Positions 34,005 to 45,464 of a DNA stretch of 64,000 bases are shown here, in pieces. The position numbers and the translations under genes are program-made. The stretch comes from Phyto melanocephala (lineage: Eukaryota; Arthropoda; Insecta; Diptera; Rhinophoridae), in the NCBI GenBank assembly GCA_941918925.1, contig OW799233.1:79177797-79241796 (forward strand), written 5' to 3'. The notes beneath the pieces are model-generated. The model saw nothing but the letters and a program-made list of their open reading frames with translations, was not told where the DNA came from and ran no database searches. The number at the start of each line of letters is the position of its first letter. Position 1 is the first letter of the stretch.

Positions 34005-35429
34005 ATGAGTTTAAAACACACCCTTACAGTTAAAGAAAAGCTGAAATTAATTGAGTCCTTTAAAGACGGCTGCAGTCGGAAGACACTTGCTGAAAAGTGT
34101 AAGATCAATGTTTCAACAGTTACGCGAGTGCTACAAAATCAACAGAAGTTTAAAGCAATAAGGAGCAGTCATGAAAACATCACCCGGAAACGCTTCAGGC
34201 CAGGGCAATATGACACCGTAAATAAGGCCGTCACAAAGTTTCAAGACATGAGGACTAAAAATGCAGTTATCACTGGTCCTATGATTTGTGAAAGGGCTAA
34301 ACAGCTTGCTGTTTCAATGAAGGTTGATGGTTTTGAGGCGAACGATGGGTGGTTGCACCGCTGGAAAAAGAACCAAAGCATTACTTTTCGCAAAATTTGC
34401 GGTGAAAAGGCTACTGCTGACTATGGAGCTAGTAAAGAGTGGATAAAATCAACCCTTCCAAATACTTATAATAAAAGACTTGCGTCCTGATCAAGTTTAC
34501 AATGCCTTTGAGTAAGGACTTTTCTATAGGGCATTGCCTACAGGTACTTTTGCGTTAAAGGGCGAGCAAGTCTTTGTGGGGAATATGTCCAAACTGAGAA
34601 TTACGTTACTATTTTTATGTAATTCGGATGGGTCCGATAAGCGTGTTTATGCCATAGGAAAGGCAAAACAACCACATTGCTGCAGGGGAAAGGCGATGCC
34701 AATTCCATATTATGGGCAAAAGAATGCCTGGATGATTCGCTCCTTATGGGTTGAAATTTTAACCGATTTCGACAAAAGTCTGAATAAGAATGTTGTACTT
34801 TTTGTTGACAACGCTAGTTGTCATAAGATACCAGATGAGGTTATTTTTAAACACATAACTATACATTACATGCCACCAAATACAACCTATCTTATTCAAC
34901 CTTTAGATCAGGGAATCATTAGAAATTTTAAAGTGCATTACCGCTCATCCCTAGTACGAAAACAGTTATTGGCCCTCGAGGTAGGAATGTCGTTAGAACC
35001 GTTTTCAAAAAGCGTTAATATCTTTAAAGCGCTACAAATAATTAAACGAGCCTGGTGGCTTGTAACACCTACAGTTATCAATAACTGTTTTAGGAAAGCC
35101 GGGTTTCTAAACTGCGCAGAAGATTCTAATGATGAGGATTGTGAAACTATCGATTTACCTCCAATTCCGGCAGAAAATTCTCTTCAATTGTAGAATGTGA
35201 TGATGATTTACAATGCTTTGGTGATCTCACGGAAACTGATATATTGGAAGAAATAGGTTGGGAAAACGGAGCAATAAATACCGACCCTAGTGATGATCAA
35301 GATGAGGATTTAAATTGTGGTGAAAGGCCTTGTCCTAGTCGTACAGAGGCTATTGAGGCGTTTCACACTCTGAAGAATTACATTGAAATCAAAAATGTAG
35401 ATTATGCAACTGGAGGAAAAAATATATAA
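34005..35429 (+). pseudogene. pogo/Tigger-like (DDE_1, CENP-B-type) transposase, degraded
   Basis: The N-terminus MSLKHTLTVKEKLKLIESFK... is the HTH-psq type. It is followed by a CENP-B-type HTH (NDGWLHRWKKNQSITFRKICG, residues about 110-130). The DDE domain has FVDNASCH (second Asp) and IQPLDQGIIRNFK (third Asp). The first catalytic site, normally Asp in a DETGLF-like motif, reads FE-stop-GLFYRALP near 34507-34530, so the Asp is lost and replaced by a premature stop. Frame breaks near 34485 and 35190 split the C-terminus (acidic tail to 35429). ATG 34005 matches the family N-terminus. Confidence 0.85.
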
Positions 35430-36071
35430 GATTGGAACAGAAAACACGATTCAAAAAAAGATTTAAGACTTTTTCAGCACAGGTGGCTTAGGTGAATCGA
35501 ACTGAATGCAATTTCTTATGTATTTTGCAAAAAACAATGGTGCAAAATATGATTGCAATGATTCATTAACAGCTCTTGTTTTGGCACAGAACTGAATATT
35601 TTTAATCTTTTTTGTATGAAATACGAAAAACACTAAAACAATGAAATATAACTTTGTGATTTTTTTATTTTATGTATGTATATACATACCTTAAACTGAA
35701 CTGATTTTTATAAATTAAATATAACTTTGTGAATTTTGCTTTATTATATGTACATATATACCTTAAACTGAACTGATTTTTATAAGTTTTTATAAGAAAC
35801 CTGTAATGTAATGTAAACCAAATATAAATAAAAACATTAAACAGCCTTATATTTTAATTATTTTCTTAAAGTTCCGTCCAAACTGAACTGGTGTTACAGG
35901 TTAATAAAAATAATCTAATATTTGTATAAATGCAATAATCGTGCACTTATGCAATGTTTGTACATATGCAATAGTTGTGCACTTATCAGAGTGTTGTATA
36001 AATGCAAAAACCGCATAAGTGCACAAAAAGTCGCGCGATAGCCGATGTGCACTTATCCGTAGTTTACTGTA
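35430..36071 (+). mobile_element. 3' part and right TIR of the pogo/Tigger element
   Basis: AT-rich 3' UTR, then about 145 bp with repeated GTGCACTTAT (near 35940, 35976, 36047, and inverted near 36016). The end reads ATCCGTAGTTTACTG followed by TA at 36070-36071, consistent with a CAGT-starting pogo TIR and TA target. No matching left TIR lies upstream of the ORF. Confidence 0.65.
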
Positions 36072-36429
36072 TGTATTCGTTATTGATGGTGCAATATGAA
36101 AATTGGATTTTGCCACGCCCCTCCGCCCGCACACCGAAAATCAAAAATCAGACTTTACAGTGTCACCCGCCAAAATATTTATTTATTGCCTCCTTGCACA
36201 ACAAGACTAAGTCTTATAATTATAGTGCAGGAATTTAAAATTGTACAAATAATTTTCCAAAAACAAATAAAAATTAAATACAAAATAAAATAAATTAAAC
36301 TCTACTCAATTTCAAACAATAAAAATACATTTAAATAAAATTTAAAAAAAATATTTAAACAAAACTATTTAAACTAATTTTTTAACGTTTAAGCGAAATA
36401 ATAAAATAGAAATTTTTTAAATTGATTGC
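36072..36429. other. Spacer with a HINE-like scrap and A-rich sequence
   Basis: 'gccacgcccctccgcccgca' at 36111 resembles HINE internal repeats. The remainder is AT-rich and may include the 3' tail of LINE D. Confidence 0.35.
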
Positions 36430-37612
36430 GTTGCTATTGTTTGTTGATTGTGTGGAAGAGTATTCCAAAGACGAATAACATTTATAAAAAAATTGCCACT
36501 CAGAAACGAGACAACGAAATTTAGGAATTATAATCTCTTTGCCTCTAGATGATCTAGCAAAACGAATATTTTGAAATAAGTATTTTGGCTCTTCATTGTA
36601 AATAATTTTTCAAAGGAAAATTAGTGTTCTTATTAAAAAATGTTCAAATGATACTCCATAGAGATTTTTTGAAAAAGATGACACATGATCACGTTGCCTT
36701 AGACCATAAACATATCGTCCAATTTTATTATACAACACTTCGAGCTTCTTCTTACTTAGGAAATCACAACTTAAAAACAATTCACAACTATAAGTCAGAC
36801 TAGGAACCAGATAGGCCTTCGCCAGTAGCATTCTTACTCTTAACGGCGTAAAAGACTGCACTGACCATAATGCTCTTAACTTATTATATACCTTTACAAC
36901 TAGTAAGTTTATGAGACTTGACCATGTTAGATTGCTGTTAAATACAATTCCTAGATTTCTTGCTGTAGTTACTATGTCAACCTTTTCATTATATTTTACG
37001 ATGTCTGCTTTGAAAGGAGTTACGGTTTTTTTTATTTATAATCAGACATTTGGATTTATTGGGATTTAAACATAGTCGATTTGCCGATGCCAAACGATGA
37101 ATTTTGTTCAAATCATGATTAAGTTTGTTAATATTCTCCGCGATTGATTGCACCGGGCTGCAAATATGCAATTGCACATCATCTGCATACATATGAACAT
37201 TACAGTAAAAAATTGTTGTGGTAAATCATTAACGTAAATTAAGAAAAGTAATGGTCCCAAAATAGATCCTTGAGGCACTCCTCTTTTCAATTTTAAGGGA
37301 TTAGAAACTGTGTTGTTAACATAAACTGACTGAAACTGATCAGAAAGATACGATGAAATTAGTTTAGTAGCTGTCATTGAAAATTTGAATAAAGATATAA
37401 GTTTGGTACAAAGAATGTAATGATCTACCGTATCAAATGCCTTTGAGTGATATTCTCTGATACATCTGCAAGAGCAGTTATGCAGATGTGGTTGGAACGG
37501 AACCCAGATTGTTTATTCTCATGAACAAAAGTACTTATTTGGTAGTGCAGAATTTTCTCCAATGCTTTAGAAAGAAAACTTAGTATTGCTATTGGACGAT
37601 ACTCAGTAGATT
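36430..37612 (-). pseudogene. LINE D reverse transcriptase fragment, minus strand
   Basis: On the minus strand: EYRPIAILSFLSKALEKIL (near 37605), a deleted stretch, then LISSYLSDQFQSVYVNN and RGVPQGSILGPLLFLIYVN (37340-37230), MYADDVQLHI (37190), NPNKSKCLII, then the C-terminal thumb (36861-36610). The segments are in different frames, giving at least three breaks. It is of the same general group as LINE A. It is cut at 37612 by a Helitron end. Confidence 0.8.
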
Positions 37613-37691
37613 CCCTGAAAATTTCATCCAAATCGGTCCAGCCGTTTTGGAGTCCATACATACATACATCCTGTTTTATATATATAGAGGA
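37613..37691 (-). mobile_element. Helitron 5' end fragment fused to LINE D
   Basis: On the minus strand it starts TCCTCTATATATATAAAAC, then ATGTATGTATGGACTCCA and 'cggctggaccgatttggatg', a Helitron-type 5' terminus. The junction to RT sequence is at about 37612, which creates a chimeric open frame of 115 codons that is not a gene. Confidence 0.65.
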
Positions 37692-38311
37692 CAAAATAAA
37701 TAGAAAAAAGATTTTGAAATTTACTCGTTTTTTTATTTGCTTTGATGGTTTTCGAAATTTCAAAGTTAACAACGCTATCTTACTAATGGCTAGGGCAGGG
37801 CAAAACTAGTAATGATATAAAAGATAATAACAAACAACAAAATATAGGAAACTAAGTTATCGAATTTAATTAACTAAAAACCTAGGTGTTACTTAAATAA
37901 ATGATATTTACATCCAATACTTTATCACCGATCAAAGAGTTTCCAAAATGCTTTCCACTCGGCTAGTGTTGGCAAAATTAAGCTTTTTCATATTATACTT
38001 TCATTATCACAATAAAATTTTTTTTTAAAGAAAATTTCAAATGAACTGCAGACTAAATAATATTTAAAAATTTTAGCAGTACTTTTTCTTTATGTCTTTT
38101 TAGAGTCTGAAACATAAGCCAGTATTTTCACTTAAACTTATAGAAGAAAATTAAGTTTTCAACTTCAAGACGACTGACTAGGCTCAAGTAGAATAGAATA
38201 CATCATAAAAAATTCATCAAACTCAAAATTGAATCCGAAGCAAAGTAATATATATCAGGGTATAGACATGAGATATATAAACTCTGAAATCTAGGATATT
38301 CTACGATTTGT
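37692..38311. other. AT-rich spacer
   Basis: No gene. 'gggcaaaactagtaa' near 37798 resembles a Helitron CTAGT terminus but no hairpin is clear. Confidence 0.35.
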
Positions 38312-38433
38312 TTTTTTATACCCCTCACCTGTGGTGCACAAGGGTATATACATATGTATAGCCGTTTGTAATTTTAATTTCCGACCCCATAAAGTACATA
38401 TATGTTTTCTGAAAGCTTATGAATAGAGGCGCC
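38312..38433 (+). mobile_element. HINE 5' fragment joined to another TIR end
   Basis: It has the TATACCCCTCACC...AAGGGTATATA hairpin and 'ttccgaccccataaagtaca', then is broken at GAATAGAGG by CGCACAGAGGAGTATTTGGC. The inverse of that terminus borders HINE sequence at 57738. Confidence 0.6.
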
Positions 38434-39425
38434 GCACAGAGGAGTATTTGGCCTGAAAAGCTGGCCAAAAAGGCAAAACTGAATTTTAAGAAGAAGAACT
38501 AAATACACAGCTCGACAGACAACAATATTTTACATTATATTTGAAGACTTTTAGTTGCGATTTGTAACCCTGAGACCCTGCTAAAGTCAGGAAAGTGAAG
38601 AAAATTATATGAGACTTAAATGTTTTTTTCGGCTTCAGGATATTTATATGATATTTTTTTTGCGGCTAAACGAATAAAGGTTTAACAATGATTTTTTTTC
38701 GCTGAAAGGTTTGATCAAAAGTTATTTGAAAAAGAAACAAAATTTTAAATATGTTTAATATTCATGTTGAAACAATTCGTTCAAAAGCTAAAAAAAGAAA
38801 AAAATTTTACACTTTTTGTTGCAAAAAAAGAAAAAGAAGAGGTTTTTAAAAGTGAGGTTAGCATCTCTACGAATTATGTTTGATACTACAATAAAATTTG
38901 GAATCTCTTAATAAAAAAAGTGTGCGCAAGTTTGCGCCATTATTTTTGACGATTTGTTTAAATTTTCACATTTCTTATATTTTTGCTGATCAGGCACTTT
39001 TTCTTATACATTTATATCGTCATAAACTTTTATGTATTTTGAATTATTGATTTCAACTGTTATTCAAACCACTTTTAACACTTCACAATGTTAATATCTG
39101 CCTATAATTATAAATTTGAAAAATTCTTTATTATCCATAATAGTTATAAGGGAATGTCCCACAAATCCGCATAAAAGATATTTTTATATACCTGCTCTAC
39201 AAAACATTATTTGTTAAAAAATAAATATACGTACCTAATAAGAATAATTATTAAAAGCATTAATCACAAAAATAAGTTTACAAAAAAATAAATAAAGGTA
39301 CATAAAAAATACATGGGCACCCAGGTATCAGGCTACCATCCAATTAACGCATAAAGGCATGCGCTTGAAAATACTTATTGTAATTTTGTGTGTTTGGGGC
39401 ACACACAAAATATTAAATAATCTGC
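38434..39425. other. AT-rich spacer left of the BEL element
   Basis: It starts with the CGCACAGAGGAGTATTTGGC terminus of an unknown element. TTTTGTGTGTTTGGGGCACA begins a 10-bp-stem hairpin near 39392-39416. No gene is seen. Confidence 0.4.
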
Positions 39426-40034
39426 TGTAAATAGCCAAAACTATCGGGTAATTGGGTGGTTATTTACAACAGATTATAAATTATAATTTCTCCAAAAGAA
39501 CAATTATAATTTGGGTTTAAGGAAGATAAATAAATGAGAGGTTATTTATTTAATTTAAATTAAGAGTTTATTATAAATTTGTATTTACATACGTGTAAGG
39601 GTTGGCCCAAGAAAATTCAAACTTTAAAGATTTGTCCAAGAACTTAATATGTATACAACTAGTTAGAACAACTTATGTACATATGTAGCTTGTTCAAAAG
39701 ACAAAATGTAAGTAAGTTTTAATTCTATACAAATGATACAAAAGACTTAATTTCTTTAAACTTTACAGAAAACTTATTGGAACGAATAATGTTAAGTCCA
39801 ATAATGGTAAACATAAAAGTGGTAAGTATAAAATGGTAAGTATAAAAAAGTAAGTATAAAAATGTAAGTATAAAAAAGGTAAGTATAAAAATGGTAAGTA
39901 TAATTAATTCAGGATAAATACAATTCAAATTTGTTTATATTTATATACTTTATGACAATAAGCAATAAACGAAAGTATAAAACTATAATACAGAAAATCA
40001 TAAAATAGAATAAGTCCAATAACAAGATTGGACA
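39426..40034 (-). repeat. BEL 3' LTR
   Basis: On the minus strand it starts TGTCCAATCTTGTTATTGGA. It contains a run of 'aagtataaaa(n)ggt' short tandem repeats (39820-39905) and ends CCCGATAGTTTTGGC. It is nearly identical to 51689-52280, apart from a few substitutions and one short tandem-repeat unit. The GC-rich AAGGCCCGCGGCA just inside is the likely polypurine-tract region. Confidence 0.85.
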
Positions 40035-40060
40035 TGCCGCGGGCCTTGACGTTAGACAAT

Positions 40061-40538
40061 TCATGATGTTTTCTCAGAGGCGCAAAGAACTTGCGCTAAA
40101 GATTTGATTGCCTCAGCAAGAATTTTTGCGTTCGGTGTTGTGACTAGTGATGGCTGTTGTTGCTGAGCTGTTTGAGATGATGAAGAACGTGGTGTTGATT
40201 TTTGAGTTTTATGAGTATTCTTGTAGTTCCGTCTAGCATTTCTCCGGTGTGAGTGACCCTGGTGGAGCAGAGTATGGTGTAATTGATCACACTTTTTACA
40301 CGTATCCATCGACGTGCACGACATAATAGTATGACTCTTGGCTAAACAGTTCGAGCAGTAACGGTACCTTTCGATCACCTTCAGTCGCTTTTGAACCGTC
40401 ATTTTCAAAAATTTACGGCAAACACGGATGGAATGGTATTTTTTGCATACCATACACTTAAAAACATCGGGCTCTTGATCACGTGACCTGTACTTGCGGC
40501 TGTTGGGAGAACGAACTCCCTTACGGCTTCTGTGGGAT
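40061..40538 (-). CDS. Env-position zinc-knuckle ORF of the BEL element, behind a splice acceptor
   Basis: The frame is open for about 159 codons from TTTTCATTATCTAG/ATCC at 40538, a good 3' splice site, and has no early ATG, so an upstream exon is expected. It is Arg/Ser-rich at the start. Then come CMVCKKYHSIRVC, a linker, CSNCLAKSHTIMSC (CX2CX4HX4C) and CKKCDQLHHTLLH. A Ser/Gln-rich tail ends at a TGA 27 bp from the 3' LTR. The zinc region repeats the layout of the gag zinc region at 42240-42380. It is intact whereas gag-pol has stops. Role unknown; nucleic-acid binding is inferred. Confidence 0.7.
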
Positions 40539-40727
40539 CTAGATAATGAAAACAAAAGAACATAGACAATATAAGTAAACGATTAGTATATGAGCTAGGA
40601 AAGACAATTAGCAAATACAGAAACTTGGATAGTTGAGTCAAATTACTAACGGACTGTAAAAGTTAAATAGGAAATTGAATTTATAAGACCCTTTTAAGCA
40701 ATTGAGTCAGACCAATGTGGGAATAAG

Positions 40728-43438
40728 TTATATTTCATTAGAAATTTTGTCATCAAGCAAAGGAAGATAGCACAATTTAGCGATAGGTCTAGTTAACACT
40801 CCAGAGGCTACACGTACATCCGCACATTGTTGTCAGCACCTGTATACGTTTTCTGAATGCGTCCCAATCGCCACTCATGCGGTGGTAATAAATCATCCAT
40901 AATAACTACAAGATCTCCTTTCTGCATATTTGGACTTGGATTTTGCCATTTATAGCGCTTATGCAAATATTTAAGGTAATCTTCCTTCCATCGGATAGAA
41001 AACTGATGATGAATTGCCTTTAACTTTTCCCATCTATTTATAAGTGATATATTTTGGGATTCTTGCTCTGGAAATGCCATGAGGGGTGCTCCTCTTAAGA
41101 AATGTCCGGGAGTCAATGCCGTCAAGTCTGAAGGATCTTCTGACAATGCTGACATTGGACGGGAGTTAAGAATTCCATCGATTCGTGTAAGGATAGTACA
41201 GAATTCTTCAAAATTGAATTTCTGAGCACCTGCCACTCGTTTTAAATGGAATTTAAAAGCAATGAATCTAGATGAACCTAAATATACCAAATCTGGAAAA
41301 TCTGTTCTGAATGGTAGCCGTACGATATATCTACCATTATCATCGCGTGTGGTTGTTTCCCTATATAACTCCTCACAAAATTTCTCTTCTGGCGAATTTG
41401 GGTGAGATACTGGTATTTCTTCCTTCTCCCAAAATGTCCGCAACAAATTATTAAGCGCCAACGATTCGGATGGAACTACTGAAGTTGTAAAGGATTGAAT
41501 AGGATGAGCTTCTATGGGACCACTAAGAACCCACCCGAATATAGTTTCAAAAGCAGAAGTTTTACCACAGATATTTCTTTTTATTCCATCCATGTTGAGA
41601 AGTTGCTCGTAATCATTGCCAAGAATCAAATCTATTTTAGACACTTCGTTAAACTTTGGATCCGCTAGATCTAATTCTGCGAGCTCCCTCGTTTCCGGAA
41701 TTTCGAAATTATAAGCCGGCAGCTGTTTTGTTACTTTTGGTAACACTATGGCTTTAATAGGAATCCGCAAATTATATCTTTTCGCATATAAAGTGAATTC
41801 GCATTTCTTGGTTGCATATTGCTTCTGCCCACCAATACCAACGATTTCAAATTGAGAGCTTTTATATGGAAGCTGAAGACGATTCCTAACCCTTTCCGTT
41901 AAAAATGTTCGTTGAGAACCGGGATCTATTAAAGCCTTTACTATAAACATTTCACCTCTGCATTCAATTTGAGTGACAGCAGTACGCAATAAAATATTTG
42001 TGTTGCTCGTAGAGCAATTTGCCTGAAATTGTCTCGAGGTTGAAGGAAGTTCCTCTAAAGGGTTTATTTCATGAGTCTGGTTCGGGATTTTTGATGTTTT
42101 CTCAGTAAAATTGTTCCGATTGGCAAAACTCTCATTATTGTTATGATTTCCTTAATCTTGTTTCAAACTCTGTGAATTTTGCTGCATATGCAAAAGAGTG
42201 TGGTGAGGTTTTTTGCAATGAAAACATTTGTTCTTTCTACTGCACTTTTCTTTGAGATGAGAAGAGGCTAAGCAATTATTGCAATATTTGTTTCTGAACA
42301 CGAAATCAATTCTTTGTTGAATACCAAAGGACCTAAATTTAGGACATGACCTTAAAGGGTGATCTTCATTGCATATCTTACATGTGGGCAATCTCAAATT
42401 TTCATGAGACAAATAGTTTTGTACAGAACTGATAGGCATTTTCGTGAGTTTGAAACAATCTTATGTGCTCTTTATACTATTGAGACGTTCTACAGCCTCG
42501 TACCTGTCAATAAGAAATTGGGACATTTGTATCCACTTTGGAAGTTCACGTGGGGATGTAAGAGATTGTTCCCATAACGAAAGAGTTAAATTTGGCAATT
42601 TAATGGAAATCAATCTTATAATAATTGGATCCCAACTTTCAACATTAATCCTAAGGGTTTTCAGAGTTGCCAAGCAATCATTTACCGATGACTGAATTCT
42701 CCTAATGGAATCACTTTCTTCAGCTTTTGCTGAAGGAATGTCAAAGAGTATTCGTATTTGGTTATCAACAAGAACGCGTTTGTTTTCATAACGAGTACTT
42801 AATGCGTTCCATGCGAGCTCAAAATTATCATTAGATAATGGATAACGCTTTACTATGTCACCCGCTTCTCCTCTAGTCTTATTACGTAAATGATACAATT
42901 TCGTCACCGGAGAGAGCTTTGGGTGTTGTATATATAATGCAGTGAACATGTCGCGAAATGAGGGCCACTCTTCATAACTGCCTTTAAAAATCTCTGTATC
43001 ACAGGGAGGAAGTTTTACACAATTAACAGAATTGTCTGAATATATTTGTGTAGAATTGGGCAAAGGGAAACGATAACGAGATGTTGATTGAAAACTTGGA
43101 TTACCTGGTGACTCTAATCTTATACTTTTCATTAATTACAATATTCGAGATGTACATTGATAGTACGCTTCTGTACACCACTCATATTTTTCCGTGGCCT
43201 CTTGCCTTAATTCTGGTGTAATTGACTTGCTTTTGGATATCATGACACCTTCATAGGATGTGTCTACACGAGTCCACCTCGTATCCAAGTCCTTTAATTT
43301 TACCTCCAATATAAACTCATTTTGCTCCTCTGGGGAGGTTCCGTAATATTTATCACAGAATTTAAGTAAATGCTCACTATCAAAGATAAAATGATCCACG
43401 GGGGAAAAGTCTGAACTATCACTTCCGGCCGATGTCAT
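40728..43438 (-). pseudogene. BEL/Pao Gag-Pol with in-frame deletion of RT/RNase H/integrase core
   Basis: One continuous frame starts MTSAGSDSSDFSPVDHFIFD at 43438. Gag follows (PCDTEIFKGSYEEWPSFRDMF, the Pao capsid-like DUF1759 type), then zinc knuckles CKICNEDHPLRSC, CNNCLASSHLKEKC and CFHCKKPHHTLLH. The protease has KALIDPGSQRTFL (D-P-G). The N-side of RT is cut after LVYLGSSRF and joined in frame to the integrase tail KFHLKRVAGAQKFNFEEF and NSRPMSALSEDP, ending with the DUF5641-type WRLGRI. In-frame stops lie at 43136-43138, 42461-42463 and 42152-42154. A 1-nt shift near 40822 precedes the natural end at 40728. Confidence 0.85.
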
Positions 43439-45462
43439 GATTGTATTATAAATTAAATAAACGTATATCTGAAACTTTAAAATTCTACTGTGTATAAGAC
43501 CAGGACTTTGGGATTTTAACTTGAATATATTCTATCTAAATTTGGTGAATAACTGCTGAATATGGGTTAATTGAAATAGAACTTCTATTCTATTCTATTT
43601 AACTTAAGCAGATATAGGGGTGTGTGAGCTGAGTAACGACACTGTCTAAATAGTAACCAAAACAGACTTAAATTTCATAAAGAAACTCAACAATTTTGTA
43701 ATGAGGCGTATATAATTTATATATATACATATAATTCGATTAAATTAATATATTTGCGAATTATTAGAAAAAAAAATAAAAAAAATCCTCTCTTCCAAAA
43801 TTAAAATATATAAAAAATTCTTTATCACCAGTGGTAACCCCAGTTTTTGGGGGATTGACGAAAGAACGCACTGGTAACACTTGTCGCAATTTATGATACC
43901 AAAGATGGGTATTTAAAATTTTCGAAATAAATATTTAATTTATATAATATATAATTTAATATGTAATTTTGTGTTAGAATAGAAAAAAAATGTTATAATT
44001 AGGGAAGTTTTTTATTTTTAAATCAAAAACTTTGAAGTTATAGTGAAAATGTCTCTTTTAATTAAATTAATAAATTTTCTATTTTTATCTAATTTTCGTG
44101 TACATATTATAATATTGAGTAATTGAATTTTAAATTTTATATGTGTATTTTTCCAAATTTAACTAAATTAAATTAATTGGTATTGCATTTTCCATCTCTG
44201 ATTTTCACTTAGTGTATGTTTATATGTTTTCAGGGTATGCTTTATATGTGTTTCAAAGGAATGTGTCTCTTACCTAAAGTAAATGATAAAGTGATTATTA
44301 ATACAGAATATTTCCTGCATTAAGCTTCTCTTTGTTTTTTTGTGGACTGTATGGGTAACTTAGAGATAAACCAGAGCTTTTATATTTAGCTTAACAGGTG
44401 TTTAGCCAAAATGTTTTATGACCTTGAAATATTATTTAAGAAAGCATAAAAAAATGTTATAAGGAATCAAAATTTTCTTTACTTTTTATTTTCAGAGATC
44501 GAAACCATTATAAACTGTATAGTATAACAGCCTGACGTAAAGAGTATACTATAAATTACTATAATATAAAAATATTTACTCCTTAAGTAAATATAATTTC
44601 GGGATTTTGGAAAATAATTAATTTTTGGGTTTTCTTTTTTAAAAATAAGTAAAGGAGAATGTGATTAGGAAATATTCATAACTAAGGGGTCTATTTTCAA
44701 TTATATGAGGTATGTGTATATGGGTTACATAATACATTTTTATTATGAATAATTATTTTTCTCTGAATCATTTTATAATATCTGGGTTTTTAATGTATGC
44801 AAAAAATAATTGTGTTATTATTTTTTTCTTTTATTATTTCCATTGTGATTGTGTTCTCTTTTAATATGCGTATGATCAAAATGTTAAGAGATGAGTTTAT
44901 TCTCTCTTACAGTGGATTGGATCGTAACTTAAGAGGTAAAAAATTATTTATAATTCGATCGAAAAAAAATTTATTTTCAAGAGTATAAAAAATATTTAAT
45001 CCTAGAACAATTTCTAAATCAACTAAATATAAAATTCTTTTCTAAGTTGTTAAACTTTATTAAACTTAATGTAAAAAAAATCAAAAAACAAGTTAATTTA
45101 TTTATGTACGTATGCTCATATGTATATGTTTATAAAGCATAAATGATTTAATGTATTTTCCTTTAATATTTCATACATGTGCTAACATATACGGAAAAGA
45201 GAAAGAATATAAGCAATTTTGGTGGTTGAAAATATTTTTACTAATTAGAGTGACTTTGGTGATTATTTTTTATACTCTTTTCCTTTCTCTTTTTTATATG
45301 TAGGCATTGACCCATATAAAATTTTACTTAAACATGTACCTAAGTATGTAGGTATATGAAATTTATTATTTATTTTTCAAGAAATTAAATAAGATTAACG
45401 GGACACTGTTCGTGTGTATATCTATGTATATCTGTATATATTTAGGTACCTACATAAGTATG
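43439..45462 (-). other. BEL leader region, AT-rich, no gene
   Basis: This stretch lies between gag and the nested Tc1. It is poor in open frames. 'cagtggtaaccccag' near 43839 is the only GC-richer patch. Confidence 0.4.
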
Positions 45463-45464
45463 TA

